Assembly (NCBI GenBank): GCA_029706075.1
Contig: JAINUG010000052.1
Location: forward strand, 5,499,498 to 5,563,497
DNA: 64,000 nucleotides
Source: Aldrovandia affinis
Lineage: Eukaryota > Chordata > Actinopteri > Notacanthiformes > Halosauridae
Direction: 5' to 3'
The position numbers and the translations under genes were made by a program. The notes under the pieces are model-generated. The model was not told the origin of the DNA, ran no database searches, and saw only the letters and a list, made by a program, of their open reading frames with translations. Numbering within the stretch: the stretch's first letter is position 1; each line of letters begins with the position of its first letter. Positions 20,946 through 30,550 of the stretch are shown in pieces.

Positions 20946-22932
20946 TGTGTTACTGTAAACATGCAATCAAGAGACAAGAGGTAAGTGTACAGTATGTGCA
21001 CACAAATAAACACAAAGGCATACAGGTATGTAGAATCCAGAGCTCTGAAGGCCCAGGTGTGTTTGCAAAACCACAGTTCGATCGCAGACACAAGAAACAA
21101 CAGGAAATTAAAACGTTCGGTTTTCAGGTACGCGTGAAGTTACGCGAAGTATACGTGAAGTCAAATCCACGAAATTGAACATCGTAACTTACAGTTAGGG
21201 TTACAGTTAGGGGTTAGGGTTAGGCTTATGGTTAGGGTTAGGTTTAGGTTAGAGAAACATCTTCCTTTCCCAAGTTTCCCCTTTGTTTGTAAGTCCCTTG
21301 GGAAAGGAACATTTTCACTGGCCATCCCACATGTCTGAAACACTCTGTGTGTTTGTTAGTATGTTTCTCCTATGAACGGCAGTTCCGTGAGTTTAAGTTA
21401 GGGTTACGGTTAGGGCTATGTCACGCGCACTGTAAAATCGAAATAAACCAACATCCCAAATCGCATCTTGTCCTCTGGAAGAGGGGCATCTAGCCTCTAC
21501 TGCAATTAATAACCTTGTGGAAGGAGAAGTGGAAACTTGCATCATACACCTGTCTGTGTTACATTGCTGAAATCAGGATCGGCTTTGACACTATGGTTTG
21601 GATTCAATCAACATTTGTCCTTAACTTTGATTCAGAAATAAACGTAGTTCAGTTTTTTTCCTGACAAACACATTTTAGCAATCACCACATTAACTTGACT
21701 GTGTGTCTTCAGGAAAAAATTAAAAAAACAATTGCCTTTGCATCAAATCAAATTGCAATTAACTAAATGGAATCGAGGCCTTATGACCTGCCAAGCCACC
21801 ACATGGTTTCATGCTTTTTCAGCTGTTTGTTTTGGAAGTAATATGACAAATTGACTGAAATTTGGAATAATGTAAGGAAATAATTTGAGAAGCAATGCAT
21901 GCTAACGTGACTTTTACTGCAGAAATTATTCCACATTTACAGCATTACCAGCGGCAACCTCCCTCTGCAACACATATCGTGAATTTAGGCCTCAACAACT
22001 CAAATCCCCCTAGCAAGCAACAATTAGATTCACCAACGGAGTCAGAACTCTGCCTACTCCCAGGGAATCAGTGGCCTTCTGCGCTATTAATTGAATCATT
22101 AATTTTTAATTTAATAATGGCTTGCTGTTATGCTCTTGAGGGATAAAACAGCAAGCGTGAAACATGAAGACAAACACTATAGGTAAAACATATGTTCAAA
22201 CTGAGCATTGAATACTTTAAGCTGAGGACAGGTGGTTTAATTTGTGTTTGTTGTGTTCTAGTGATATTGCACGCACAAAATAAATCAAATAATAAATTTA
22301 CATTTAAATTAACAATACTTGATAAAACACAGAAATAATAATATGTCATCATATAGTATATTCAAATATTACCACTGTTTTTAAAGTGTAGTCACTTAAC
22401 AAAGTCAGATAACAAAGCCAACCATCTTAGGAAATCTTTTGAAACTGAGAAGGTGTGATTTTCTCATGGTCTGAATGTTCCTAAGGCATTTGGTCTTTTT
22501 AAATTATTCCTATTAGGAATTGTATTGGCCTTTCCCTTGCACAAAGCTCTTCTGAAACACTGAAACACTGAATACAATAGCGATACAACAACAGTGTTAT
22601 CAACATTAAGTTCTTAATGGATATGTTAAAAAAAACCTTTTGCTAGCTGCCTGTACATTTGTATTTTCCCACCAGTCTAATTTTCTCTGTATGATTGTAG
22701 TGAGCCAGTTGTAATTATTCCATGTAAAACACATGAGGATTGTCAGAACTTCATAACTATGTATTTGTATAAGAGACAGCCGTAAACCAGGGCGCTCTTA
22801 TACAATGCTTGAAAAGGTATGTTGCATAATAAAGAGTTTATATCATGGACATTTAGAGGAGCAAAACATGCCAGCTCTATGATAATCACTGGTACATCTG
22901 CAGTGTCCACATTTAGTATTCCACCTGACCTT
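20946..22932. other. Intergenic with interstitial TTAGGG-like stretch
   Basis: 21192-21252 is an irregular run of GGTTAGGG/GTTAGG words, a telomere-like interstitial repeat; smaller cousins lie near 19421-19450 and 21398-21416. A 10-bp perfect inverted repeat (TGTATAAGAG and CTCTTATACA) lies at 22766-22804. The frame at 21895-22146 has no recognised similarity. No gene. Confidence 0.5.
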
Positions 22933-23699
22933 CAGGGCCTGTATTCACAAATAATTTTATCTTACCACTAGGAGTACTTCTAAATCGCACTAAAACCTTT
23001 TAGTTAGGAGTCCCACCTTAAAACCTATTCACAAAGCTGCAAAGACAAACTCATACTAAGGAATTCCTAGAATTTTCAAGCTAAGAGTGAGGGCGGGGTT
23101 GACGTCGTTGCTATGGATGACGTTGTTTCTCATGAACGAGCTTACTCAGAATGCCCACAGTGATTGGCTGATATAGGGGATGGGTCTGTGCCCGCGATTT
23201 CAACCTAGCAAATAAATGATATGCTACTGTAAATGGGTATGTAGGCCTACCTGTTCCTGTTATATTCTAGTGGTGTAACGGATCGCAGTTGATCCGTGAT
23301 CCGTACGGATCAACCCCACGGTTCGGCACGCATATGATCCGCGGATTAATAGCTAAATTGAACCATCATAGAGAAATACAGTTTTTCTGCCGCTGTCACG
23401 TTTTAAAGTAACAATTCCCTAAATCTCAATGCAGAGTTACAGCGAAGAGATAGACAACCATGTAGGCTATGTTTTGGTTTGCTTTGTTTTCCATTTTGAA
23501 CGCGACGCGCGCTGTAGTAACTGCTGCTCCAGGTTTTCGCTGCCCGCATTTTCTACACTTTTATACTGATTTGGATACAAAACTCTTTTCTATTTTTTAA
23601 TCTTTTTCGGTTATTCCTAACTAACCAACCTATACGGGACTCGAGCACCGTGGTTTTCTGTTCGACACCCAAGAAAACATTACGGTAAGGAATTCGACC

Positions 23700-24080
23700 A
23701 TGGCTTCCTCCCTTGTTTCCTGCTTGGAGTGCAATATGTTTAGTGTTAGTTCTGACGCCAAGTTTAACGTAACTGGTATTTGTAGGAAGTGTGAACTTAA
23801 TTTAGAATTGGCGCAGAAAATAGTTGAGCTTGAGGACCGCATCCGGACGCTTCGCCAGATTCAGGAAGGAGAGAGTTACATAGAGTCTTTTCTGTTGGCG
23901 CCGGACGCACCAGGGAGTTTAAATAGCCTAGACATTAGTGCTATTCCCCCAGCAGAGCCTTCGCAGCAAGGCGCTTTTGTCACGGTTCGAGGGAGGCATA
24001 GTCGCCGTCCCAAGGAGGTCATACACCTAACTCACGTTTCGAATCGTTTTTCCCCACTCAGTAATACACCTACTGAGTAA
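23700..24080 (+). CDS. LINE copy A first reading frame (ORF1-like), 126 aa
   Basis: An open frame from 23700 ending at the stop just before the reverse transcriptase begins. It has a Cys-containing N-terminal part (CLECNMFS and CRKCELN), which could be a zinc-binding CxxC pair, then a helical stretch [20 protein letters not shown] likely to form a coiled coil, then a basic, Pro-rich end. This layout fits the RNA-binding first protein of such LINEs. The C-terminal part is probably cut by the internal deletion at about 24075. I do not recognise it more precisely. Confidence 0.55.
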   Translation: MASSLVSCLECNMFSVSSDAKFNVTGICRKCELNLELAQKIVELEDRIRTLRQIQEGESYIESFLLAPDAPGSLNSLDISAIPPAEPSQQGAFVTVRGRHSRRPKEVIHLTHVSNRFSPLSNTPTE

Positions 24081-25459
24081 TCAAGCCTCTTCTAAAGAAA
24101 CCAAATCTTGATCCTGTTAATCTGAAGAACTATAGGCCCATTTCAAATCTGCCCTTTTTGTCAAAAATTTTAGAGAAATCTGTAGCTCAACAATTAACTG
24201 CTTTCCTAAAAACGAATAATCTATATGAAACATTACAATCAGGTTTTAGACCAAACCATAGCACTGAGACAGCACTTATTAAAGTTGTAAATGACTTACT
24301 GTTAGCATTGGACACTGGTTGTGTTTCTATTCTAGTGCTCCTTGACATAAGTGCTGCTTTTGACACTATTGACCACCAGATTCTCCTTCATAGGCTAGAA
24401 AACCTGGTTGGTTTGCGTGGACGGGCACTCTCATGGTTTAAATCATACTTATTAGACCGGTTTCAATTTGTGCAATTAGATCAAGAGTTCTCTGACTACT
24501 CTCAGGTTAAATATGGTATTCCACAAGGCTCAGTGCTGGGACCATTACTGTTCTCATTATACTTGCTACCACTGTAATGTTATTCGTAAACATGGTGTAA
24601 ATTTCCATTGCTATGCCGATGATACACAGCTGTACATATCAATGAAACCAGGTGAAACACTTAAACTCACTCAATTAGAGGCTTGTATCTCTGATATAAA
24701 GAACTGGATGACAGTAAATTTCCTGCTTTTAAATTCAGATAAAACAGAGATGATGGTTTTGGGCCCAAAAAAATTAAGGAACAAGTTGGATCTGCAGTTA
24801 AATGCAGGTGATTGCATAGTTACATCAAGTATTATGGTTAAGAACCTTGGTTTTATTATTGATCAGGACCTTACATTTGACACTCATATTAAAAACACTT
24901 CCAGAGTAGCTTTCTTTCACCTAAGAAACATAGCTAAAATTCGGCACTTTCTGTCATTAGAGGATGCTAAAACCTTGATGCATGCTTTTGTTGCATCGAG
25001 GCTAGACTATTGTAATGCCTTATTATCCGGCTCCTCTAGTAGCTCTCTAAAGAGTCTTCAACTAGTACAGAATACAGCGGCACGTATTTTGACTAGATAA
25101 AAAAAAAGTATGAGCACATTACTCCAGTGTTAGCATCACTACATTGGCTTCCTATTAAATATCGGGCTGATTATAAAGTACTGTTGCTAACTTTTAAAGC
25201 AGTAAACGGACTTGCACCTTTATATCTGACCGAAATGATTGCCCCCTATAAGCCGACCACGACTGCTTCGTTCACAAGAAGCCGCCATCTATTACTCCCT
25301 AGAATTTTGAAGAGCACAGCTGGTGGTAGAGCCTTCTCTTTTAGAGCTCCTCTGTTGTGGAACGGTTTACCAAGGCTTGTTAGGGATTCGGACACAGTTT
25401 CAATTTTTAAGTGTAGATTAAAAACATATCTTTTCAGCCTAGCTTACTGCCAAACATAG
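24079..25459 (+). pseudogene. LINE copy A reverse transcriptase, frameshifted
   Basis: It copies LINE RNA into DNA at the target site in intact relatives. The sequence enters abruptly at [12 protein letters not shown] (about 24081), then [46 protein letters not shown] (first catalytic Asp) and [17 protein letters not shown]. After a frame change near 24577 it gives [15 protein letters not shown], the YxDD catalytic box, then [15 protein letters not shown] and [13 protein letters not shown] third part (25127-25459) holds LASLHWLPIKYRADYKVLLL and APLLWNGLPRLVRDS, the usual C-terminal end. Two frameshifts, one in a poly-A run near 25097-25105, leave it inactive. Confidence 0.9.
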
Positions 25460-26960
25460 TCTAGGTGGAGAGATGGAGAAGGCCGTGCCTTAGTGTCTTA
25501 TGGAGTGAGAAACTTTCCATACTGTCACCTCCTCAATGTGTTACCACCACTGTTATGCTGGTTATCCTTGATCAGGTGTGGATTGTTTGGAACTCTCACA
25601 TGGCTGCGTGTTTTCTCTGTCCCTCTCCTAATAGGTATGCTGCCATAGCTTACACCTGTTGGGGCTAACTGTATATTTCCTATGCTTGTGCTCCCCTGCT
25701 CTTACATAATGCTACTGGCTATAGCACTGCTTTTTTTCTGACTGCATGTTCTCTTCTCTGCCTCGGCCTCTGACTCGGGGGCACCTGCCCCGAGCCCTAG
25801 ATCCTGCGAGAAGTGTGAGCTGCCCCCATCAACCCTCACCCCACGCCAACCCCAGTTCCTGGATCTGGACCCTCTCCGCGTGGTTTAGCCCCCCGCCCCC
25901 GCTGACTACCTAACTCAGACTAACCTTGGACTGACCATGACATGGTCTTTTGGACATACCCTGTGCCGGCCAGAAGAGGATGGGCTCCCCCCTTTTAGTC
26001 TGGTTCCTCCCAAGGTTTCTCCCTAGTTTTTCCTTGCCACTGTTGCCGTTAGGCTTTGCTTTTGGGGTCTAGGCCTGGGTTCCCCCTCTGTTAAGCGTTT
26101 TTGTGACAATTCTGTTGTGAAAAGCGCTATACAAATAAACTTGATTTGATTTGATTTGATACTAAATGCCTTTCTGGGAGGCAGGTTTCCCAACGCGAAA
26201 TGCGACCGAATTAAATACAATTTAAACATTAGCGATCTTTTAATTTTTTATTAAATTAATTCAGGCATAAGACCACCTTAGTTAAATCGCCTAAGGCGTA
26301 CTGAATCTAAAAATGTATTTTGTGAAATTTTCGAATAAAGATTTAGTGAAATAACTGAAATTAAAAAACTGAAATTATCATTCATTCAATTCCTTGAGGG
26401 GTCATTTTTGGTGGAAACGCGCCTTTGGTCCCCATTATTATTTTTTTTGCTGATCTGAAAAATGATCCAATGCACCCCTATTATATTCTAATAAAGATTC
26501 TAAAATACAAATGTAGGCTACGTGTCACTGATTTAACATGAAACCAAGAATACTGACTAGTCAATTGGTTACATGTCTGCATCTCGTAAACAATCAGCGG
26601 GTATCTATATATAATATATATAATATTATAGATATAATACCCTCGCGATTGTGGCGGTACCTTTTTATGAGCTCTGTATCATTTAATATCTCCAGTGTTG
26701 ACGCGATTGCGACAACAGCAGATTTTCGGATCACCGTGAGTAGGTCTTTAGCGATTTAGAAGTCCTCTTGCATGCTTCTAACTTCTCCTGGACTTAGGAG
26801 CTGTTTTTAGCTCTCAAACCCTTTGTGAAATACTCTTATCCCAAAAATGTAGGAGTCCTAAATTTATGAGTGACACGCCCATTATTTTTCAGAGTTTCTC
26901 CTAAATTGCGGAGTTACGACCAACTTTTACCCTTAAAATGCTTTGTGAATACGGGCCCTG

Positions 26961-27361
26961 GTCTGTAGTGCAGTGCCCTGGCTCCTAAACCTCACAACAC
27001 AACCTTCTGCCATTGTGCACCGATCCTGTATGTGATTAAAACATTTAGGACTGGGAAACAAGGTGTGTGGACTCATTAGCCAATCAATGACTTAAGTTAT
27101 GCGCCGAAACACACCAAAAAAACCAGCAGGCATTCTGGGCCTCTAAGAATAATTGATCTTTTCAGTGATTTATGCTGTAAAATAACAGCAAAAAAAAAGA
27201 GAAAGCTTTTCCACAGAAAAATATAATGCCTTTTGAATGCCTAGTGACATAAGGTCCAGTGACATGCGTAACATCTGTGTTGACACAAACGAACATTGTT
27301 GTCTCACACCTGAAAGGCATTATGAGATTTAGCATTTGTTAACTAAAATGGCTGGAGCCTT
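26961..27361. other. No gene seen
   Basis: Flank to the right of the nested elements; AT-rich, with no recognised coding or repeat sequence. Confidence 0.5.
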
Positions 27362-27500
27362 CTCTGTCAGACCCAGTTCTGCAGCTCAGGTGTGAGGTTC
27401 CTAATTGAGCATGGCTAATGATGTGTTGACAGTTTTACAGGGGGGCTCTGAGGAGACAGGTGGAGTAATTACACCATTGAGAATATCAACATTTGTCAGC
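27362..27500 (+). repeat. Duplicated noncoding block, copy B
   Basis: The counterpart of 20808-20945 in the same orientation. It contains CAGCTCAGGTGTGAGG, CTAATTGAG, GGCTAATGA and GGAGTAATTACACCATTGAG. Relative to copy A it carries a few insertions between the TAATTGAG and GTAATTACACC parts. No coding potential was seen. Confidence 0.6.
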
Positions 27501-27742
27501 TCACTGCCATGGAACAGTCAAGGGGGGGGGGGGAGTTGACTTTATTTTTGGTGAAACAAAATGAAGTCACACACACACCCATAAAAAGTAATTATATAAA
27601 ATAAAAAGAGAGGATGCAGCTACTTCAAACTTGTTCTTGAAGCCCCTTGGTTTTAAATAATAATGTTGCCCATTAAAGAATGATTGATTTAATGGATAAA
27701 AAATGCAGGGAAAAGTTCTATGTTTATTTTCGACTACACTCA

Positions 27743-28983
27743 TACACTGCCCGTCCCAAAAAAAAGTCACACACTCTAATATTTCGTTGGACCACCTTTA
27801 GCTTTGATTACGGCACGCATTCGCCATAGCATAGTTTCAATAAGCTTCTGCAATGTCACAACATTTATTTCCGTCGAGTTTCCGATGAGTTGCATTAATT
27901 TTTCGCCAAGATCTTGTATTGATGATGGGAGAGTCGGACCGCTGCGCAACGTTTTCTCCAGCACATCCCAAAGATTCTCAATGGGGTTAAGGTCTGGACT
28001 CTGTGGTTGCCAATCCATGTGTGAAAATTATGTCTCATGCTCCCTGAACCACTCTTTCACAATTTGAGCCTGATGAATCATGGCATTGTCATCTTGGAAT
28101 ATGCCCGTGCCATCAGGGAAGAAAAAATCCATTGATGGAAAAACCTGGTCATTCAGTATATTCAGGTAGTCAGCTGACCTCTTTGGGCACATAACGTTGC
28201 TGAACCTAAACCTGACCAACTGCAGCAACCCCAGATCATAACACTGCCCCCACAGGCTTGTACGGTAGGCACTAGGCATGATAGGTGCATCACTTCATCC
28301 GCCTCTCTTCTTACCCTGATGCGCCCATCACTCTGGAACAGGGTAAATCTGGACTCATCAGACCACTTGACCTTCTTCCATTGCTCCAGAGTCCAATCTT
28401 TATGCTCCATAGCAAATTGAAGCCTTTTTTTCCAATTAGCCTCACTGACAAGTGGTTTTCTTAAGGCTACACAGCTGTTTAGTCCCAATCCCTCCCTTCG
28501 CATTGTGCGTGTGGAAATGCTCTTACTTTCACTATTAAACATAGCCGTGAGTTCTACTGTAGATTTTTTACGATACGATTTCACCAAACGTTTAAGTGAT
28601 CGCTGATCACGATCATTCAAGATTTTTTTCCAACCACATTTCTTCCTCGAAGATGATGGTTCACCACTATCCTTCCAGGTTTTAATAATGCGTTGGACAT
28701 TCCAATTTGAGTAGTTTCAGCAATCTCCTTAGTTGTTTTCTTTGCTTGATGCAGGCCAATAATTTGACCCTTCTGAAACAGATTAACATCTTTTCCACGA
28801 CCACAAGATATGTCTTCCGACATGGTTGTTTAAGAAATGAGAAGCTACTCACGGCATCAGTTAGGGTTAAATAACTTGTTGCCAGCTAAAACATATTAAT
28901 CACTGCAGTAATTATCCAATGGAAGGCTCTTACTTATTTGCTTAGTTAAATCCAGGTGGTGACTTTTTTTGGGCCAGGCAGTA
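27743..28983 (-). mobile_element. Tc1/mariner-type transposon, complete length
   Basis: The ends are imperfect inverted copies: CACTGCCCGTCCCAAAAAAA on the left and, reversed, CTGCCTGGCCCAAAAAAAG on the right, each next to TA. The 1.24-kb length and transposase order fit a full element on the minus strand. A different Tc1 family from the copies at 0, 42 and 60 kb. Confidence 0.9.
27776..28823 (-). pseudogene. Tc1-type transposase pseudogene
   Basis: It begins at 28823 with MSEDISCGRGKDVNLFQKG and a helix-turn-helix (GLHQAKKTTKEIAETT). After a frame change near 28690 it continues as ILNDRDQRSLKRLV-type sequence, SISTRTMRREGLGLNSCVA and KWSDESRFTLFQSDGR, which holds the first catalytic Asp. 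Another shift follows near 28170-28200. Then [18 protein letters not shown] gives the second Asp, an in-frame TAA stops it at about 28028, and [18 protein letters not shown] gives the third acidic residue. It ends [12 protein letters not shown]. All three catalytic blocks are still readable, so it is comparatively young, but two frameshifts and one stop inactivate it. Confidence 0.9.
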
Positions 28984-29348
28984 TATTATTATTATCTTAT
29001 TGCAAATGTACAGTGCTTCCTTTTTTATCTGATACAGTAGCAATGAGAAAGGTTAACCCACTGAGAAACAGTTACATGTGGTTTTCTTTGATAAGCCTTA
29101 AAGTTCACACCTAGGGCCATCCAGGTACTATTTCCATTTCATTCACCTCAGAAGATGCAGCCAAAGTACTAATGCACCAGGTTCATGTTCATAAGTTATT
29201 GTAAATATTTATTTGCTAAAAGGACTGTAAGCCAAAGCTTTGATTCACTTGTATAAATTATGTTGGTGAGTTCAATTAGTCCACCAATAATGGTGTGCCA
29301 TCGTCATATCAAACTCACCGGTCCCTTGTGGGTGAAATACGGTCCTAT
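28984..29348. other. No gene seen
   Basis: AT-rich flank between the Tc1 and the next hAT. No recognised feature. Confidence 0.5.
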
Positions 29349-29400
29349 CAGTGGTGGGCCGTCAGGGCCTGCAAGGCCTTCTCTGCTGGCCTAAAAAATA

Positions 29401-29689
29401 TCTGAATCACAGACTGATAGAAGGCCTAGGTAACATCCAGCGTATTTTCATTTAAAGCATTTAACCAATCACATTTTGATTTGGATAGTCAGAGGAGTGC
29501 CCTGACTATGATGTAATGTAATTGGTTAAATGCTTTAACCCTTTGATTGAAAATACACATCTGGATGCAGCGAAAAACACATCTGGATGGGAACAGGGAA
29601 CAGCTATGAAAGGAAGCGAACAGACCATTTGGAATTATTTAATAAGTATTCATGGACAAAATATAATTAACATCAGTCTGTGATTCAGA
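29401..29689. repeat. Nested inverted repeats (hairpin within hairpin)
   Basis: The outer arms, TCTGAATCACAGACTGAT at 29401-29418 and its exact reverse complement at 29672-29689, enclose a second stem. Its arms are TTTAAAGCATTTAACCAAT (29451-29469) and ATTGGTTAAATGCTTTAA (29521-29538). Inside that, ATAGTCAG (29485-29492) pairs with CTGACTAT (29502-29509) around a 9-base loop. Weaker pairing (TCCAGCGTATTTTCA with TGAAAATACACATCTGGA) extends the middle stem outward. Confidence 0.85.
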
Positions 29690-29838
29690 CATTTGAGCGG
29701 ACATTTTCAGCCCTAAAGCGAATTAAAACTTATGCCAGAAATACGACAGGGCAGGCTCGACTTTCAGCATTAGCTTCGATGGCGATAGAAAAGGACTTCT
29801 TGATGGAACTGAAACACACGGATAATCTGTACGAGTAA
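29677..29838 (+). pseudogene. hAT transposase C-terminal fragment
   Basis: A short open stretch with no start codon of its own, ending in a stop at 29836-29838. It reads RTFSALKRIKTYARNTTGQ, then ARLSALASMAIEKDF and HTDNLYE. This is the dimerisation block of hAT transposases (RSFSALKRIKTYLRN type) and its terminal helix. The upstream coding part has been replaced by the foldback region. It shows which superfamily the surrounding element belongs to. Confidence 0.75.
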
Positions 29839-30066
29839 TTGAACTCTTTTTGAGGAAAGAAAGGAGGATGGATTTTGTGTACAAATAATAAGGATTTTTG
29901 GTGAGTAAAATGTTGCTATTTTCCTAAATAATATTGCAATTTTATGAGGTTATTATTGATGCTTTTTTTTATGTGTGTCGCAGCTGTAGCACCCCGGGTT
30001 TGTTTCTTCAGTAAAGGCATTTATTCTGGATACACGAGTTATCTATCTGCGATGCAACGGCAACGG

Positions 30067-30436
30067 GTGTCTGTTCGGTTTGTTTTTGCACTTTGTTTAT
30101 TTATCTTTCTTCAGTCATGTTTCATGAGAGAGAATGACAGCGATAGAGACGAGAGAGAATGACAGCGATAGTTAGAAGCGTGAGATAATTAGTGATTAGT
30201 AGGGTTAGTAACTTAATCTAAATCCCTAATGTTAGTAGATTAGTTGGTTAGTACTATATACATCTAACTAATATATACAAAGTGTAATTAGAAAGTAAGA
30301 AGGAAGTAAAACGAGATTAGAAACGAAGACGGAAAAAACGAAACATAGAATTTCCCGAAGTGCATGACAGAACGAGAATGAAACATGACTGAAGAAAGAT
30401 AAATAAACAAAGTGCAAAAACAAACCGAACAGACAC
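30067..30436. repeat. 59-bp perfect inverted repeat with 252-bp spacer
   Basis: The left arm 30067-30125 and right arm 30378-30436 are exact reverse complements over 59 bases (beginning GTGTCTGTTCGG on the left, ending CCGAACAGACAC on the right). The spacer holds a near-tandem duplication of GAGAGAATGACAGCGATAG (30127-30145 and 30152-30170). The reading frames found on both strands here are mirror products of the palindrome. Confidence 0.95.
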
Positions 30437-30550
30437 TCAAAACATAACAATAAGATGGCTTTTATAGCCATAAAATAGTTATTGAGGGGTGGATTGATTC
30501 AGACGGAGCACTACTGAAGGCCTAGGTGTGAAATGCACGGCCCGCCACTG

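Larger units (their letters stand above)
23500..26160 (+). mobile_element. L2-like LINE copy A (internally deleted)
   Basis: A non-LTR retrotransposon of the CR1/L2 group, judged by its reverse-transcriptase wording. It has a 5' region, a first reading frame, reverse transcriptase and a 3' untranslated region ending in GCGCTATACAAATAAA plus a (GATTT)n tail. The endonuclease domain between the first frame and the reverse transcriptase is missing. The 5' limit is approximate. Confidence 0.85.
23268..26480. mobile_element. hAT element inserted in the outer element, with exact 8-bp target duplication
   Basis: The left end is TAGTGGTGTAACGGATC and the right end, reversed, TAGGGGTGCATTGGATC. The flanks are TTATATTC at 23260-23267 and 26481-26488, an exact 8-bp match. 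The left arm has the GGATC/GATCC-rich wording of a common fish hAT MITE. It contains a LINE, which accounts for most of its 3.2 kb; without it the element would be well under 1 kb. Confidence 0.9.
22933..26960. mobile_element. Outer inverted-repeat DNA element of a three-layer nest
   Basis: CAGGGCCTGTATTCACAAA at 22933-22951 is matched, reversed and with one mismatch, by the end at 26942-26960 (CAGGGCCCGTATTCACAAA when reversed). Both arms also share TAGGAGT and CTCCTAA words further in. Removing the inner hAT (23268-26480) leaves about 0.8 kb, a MITE-sized element. Its superfamily is not certain (Harbinger-like by appearance) and no target duplication is evident. Confidence 0.75.
29349..30550 (+). 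mobile_element. hAT-like element with large foldback structures
   Basis: The left end CAGTGGTGGGCCGT and right end, reversed, CAGTGGCGGGCCGT match at 13 of 14 positions. Inside are the end of a hAT transposase (to 29838) and three sets of long inverted repeats. No 8-bp target duplication is visible: the left flank is GGTCCTAT and the right flank ATTTACTT. The LINE that starts immediately to the right may have removed it. Confidence 0.72.

Noticed and set aside
22766-22779. TGTATAAGAGACAG, identical to the core of the Tn5 mosaic end used in sequencing libraries
   Set aside because: Only 14 bases match and the next five bases do not fit the full 19-bp end. It is part of a local inverted repeat (partner at 22795-22804), and the flanking sequence looks like normal fish DNA. 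Raw reads would settle it; I do not claim contamination.
30268-30471. Minus-strand hydrophobic frame resembling the plus-strand frame at 29944-30162
   Set aside because: The similarity is created by the 59-bp perfect palindrome; both read the same arm.
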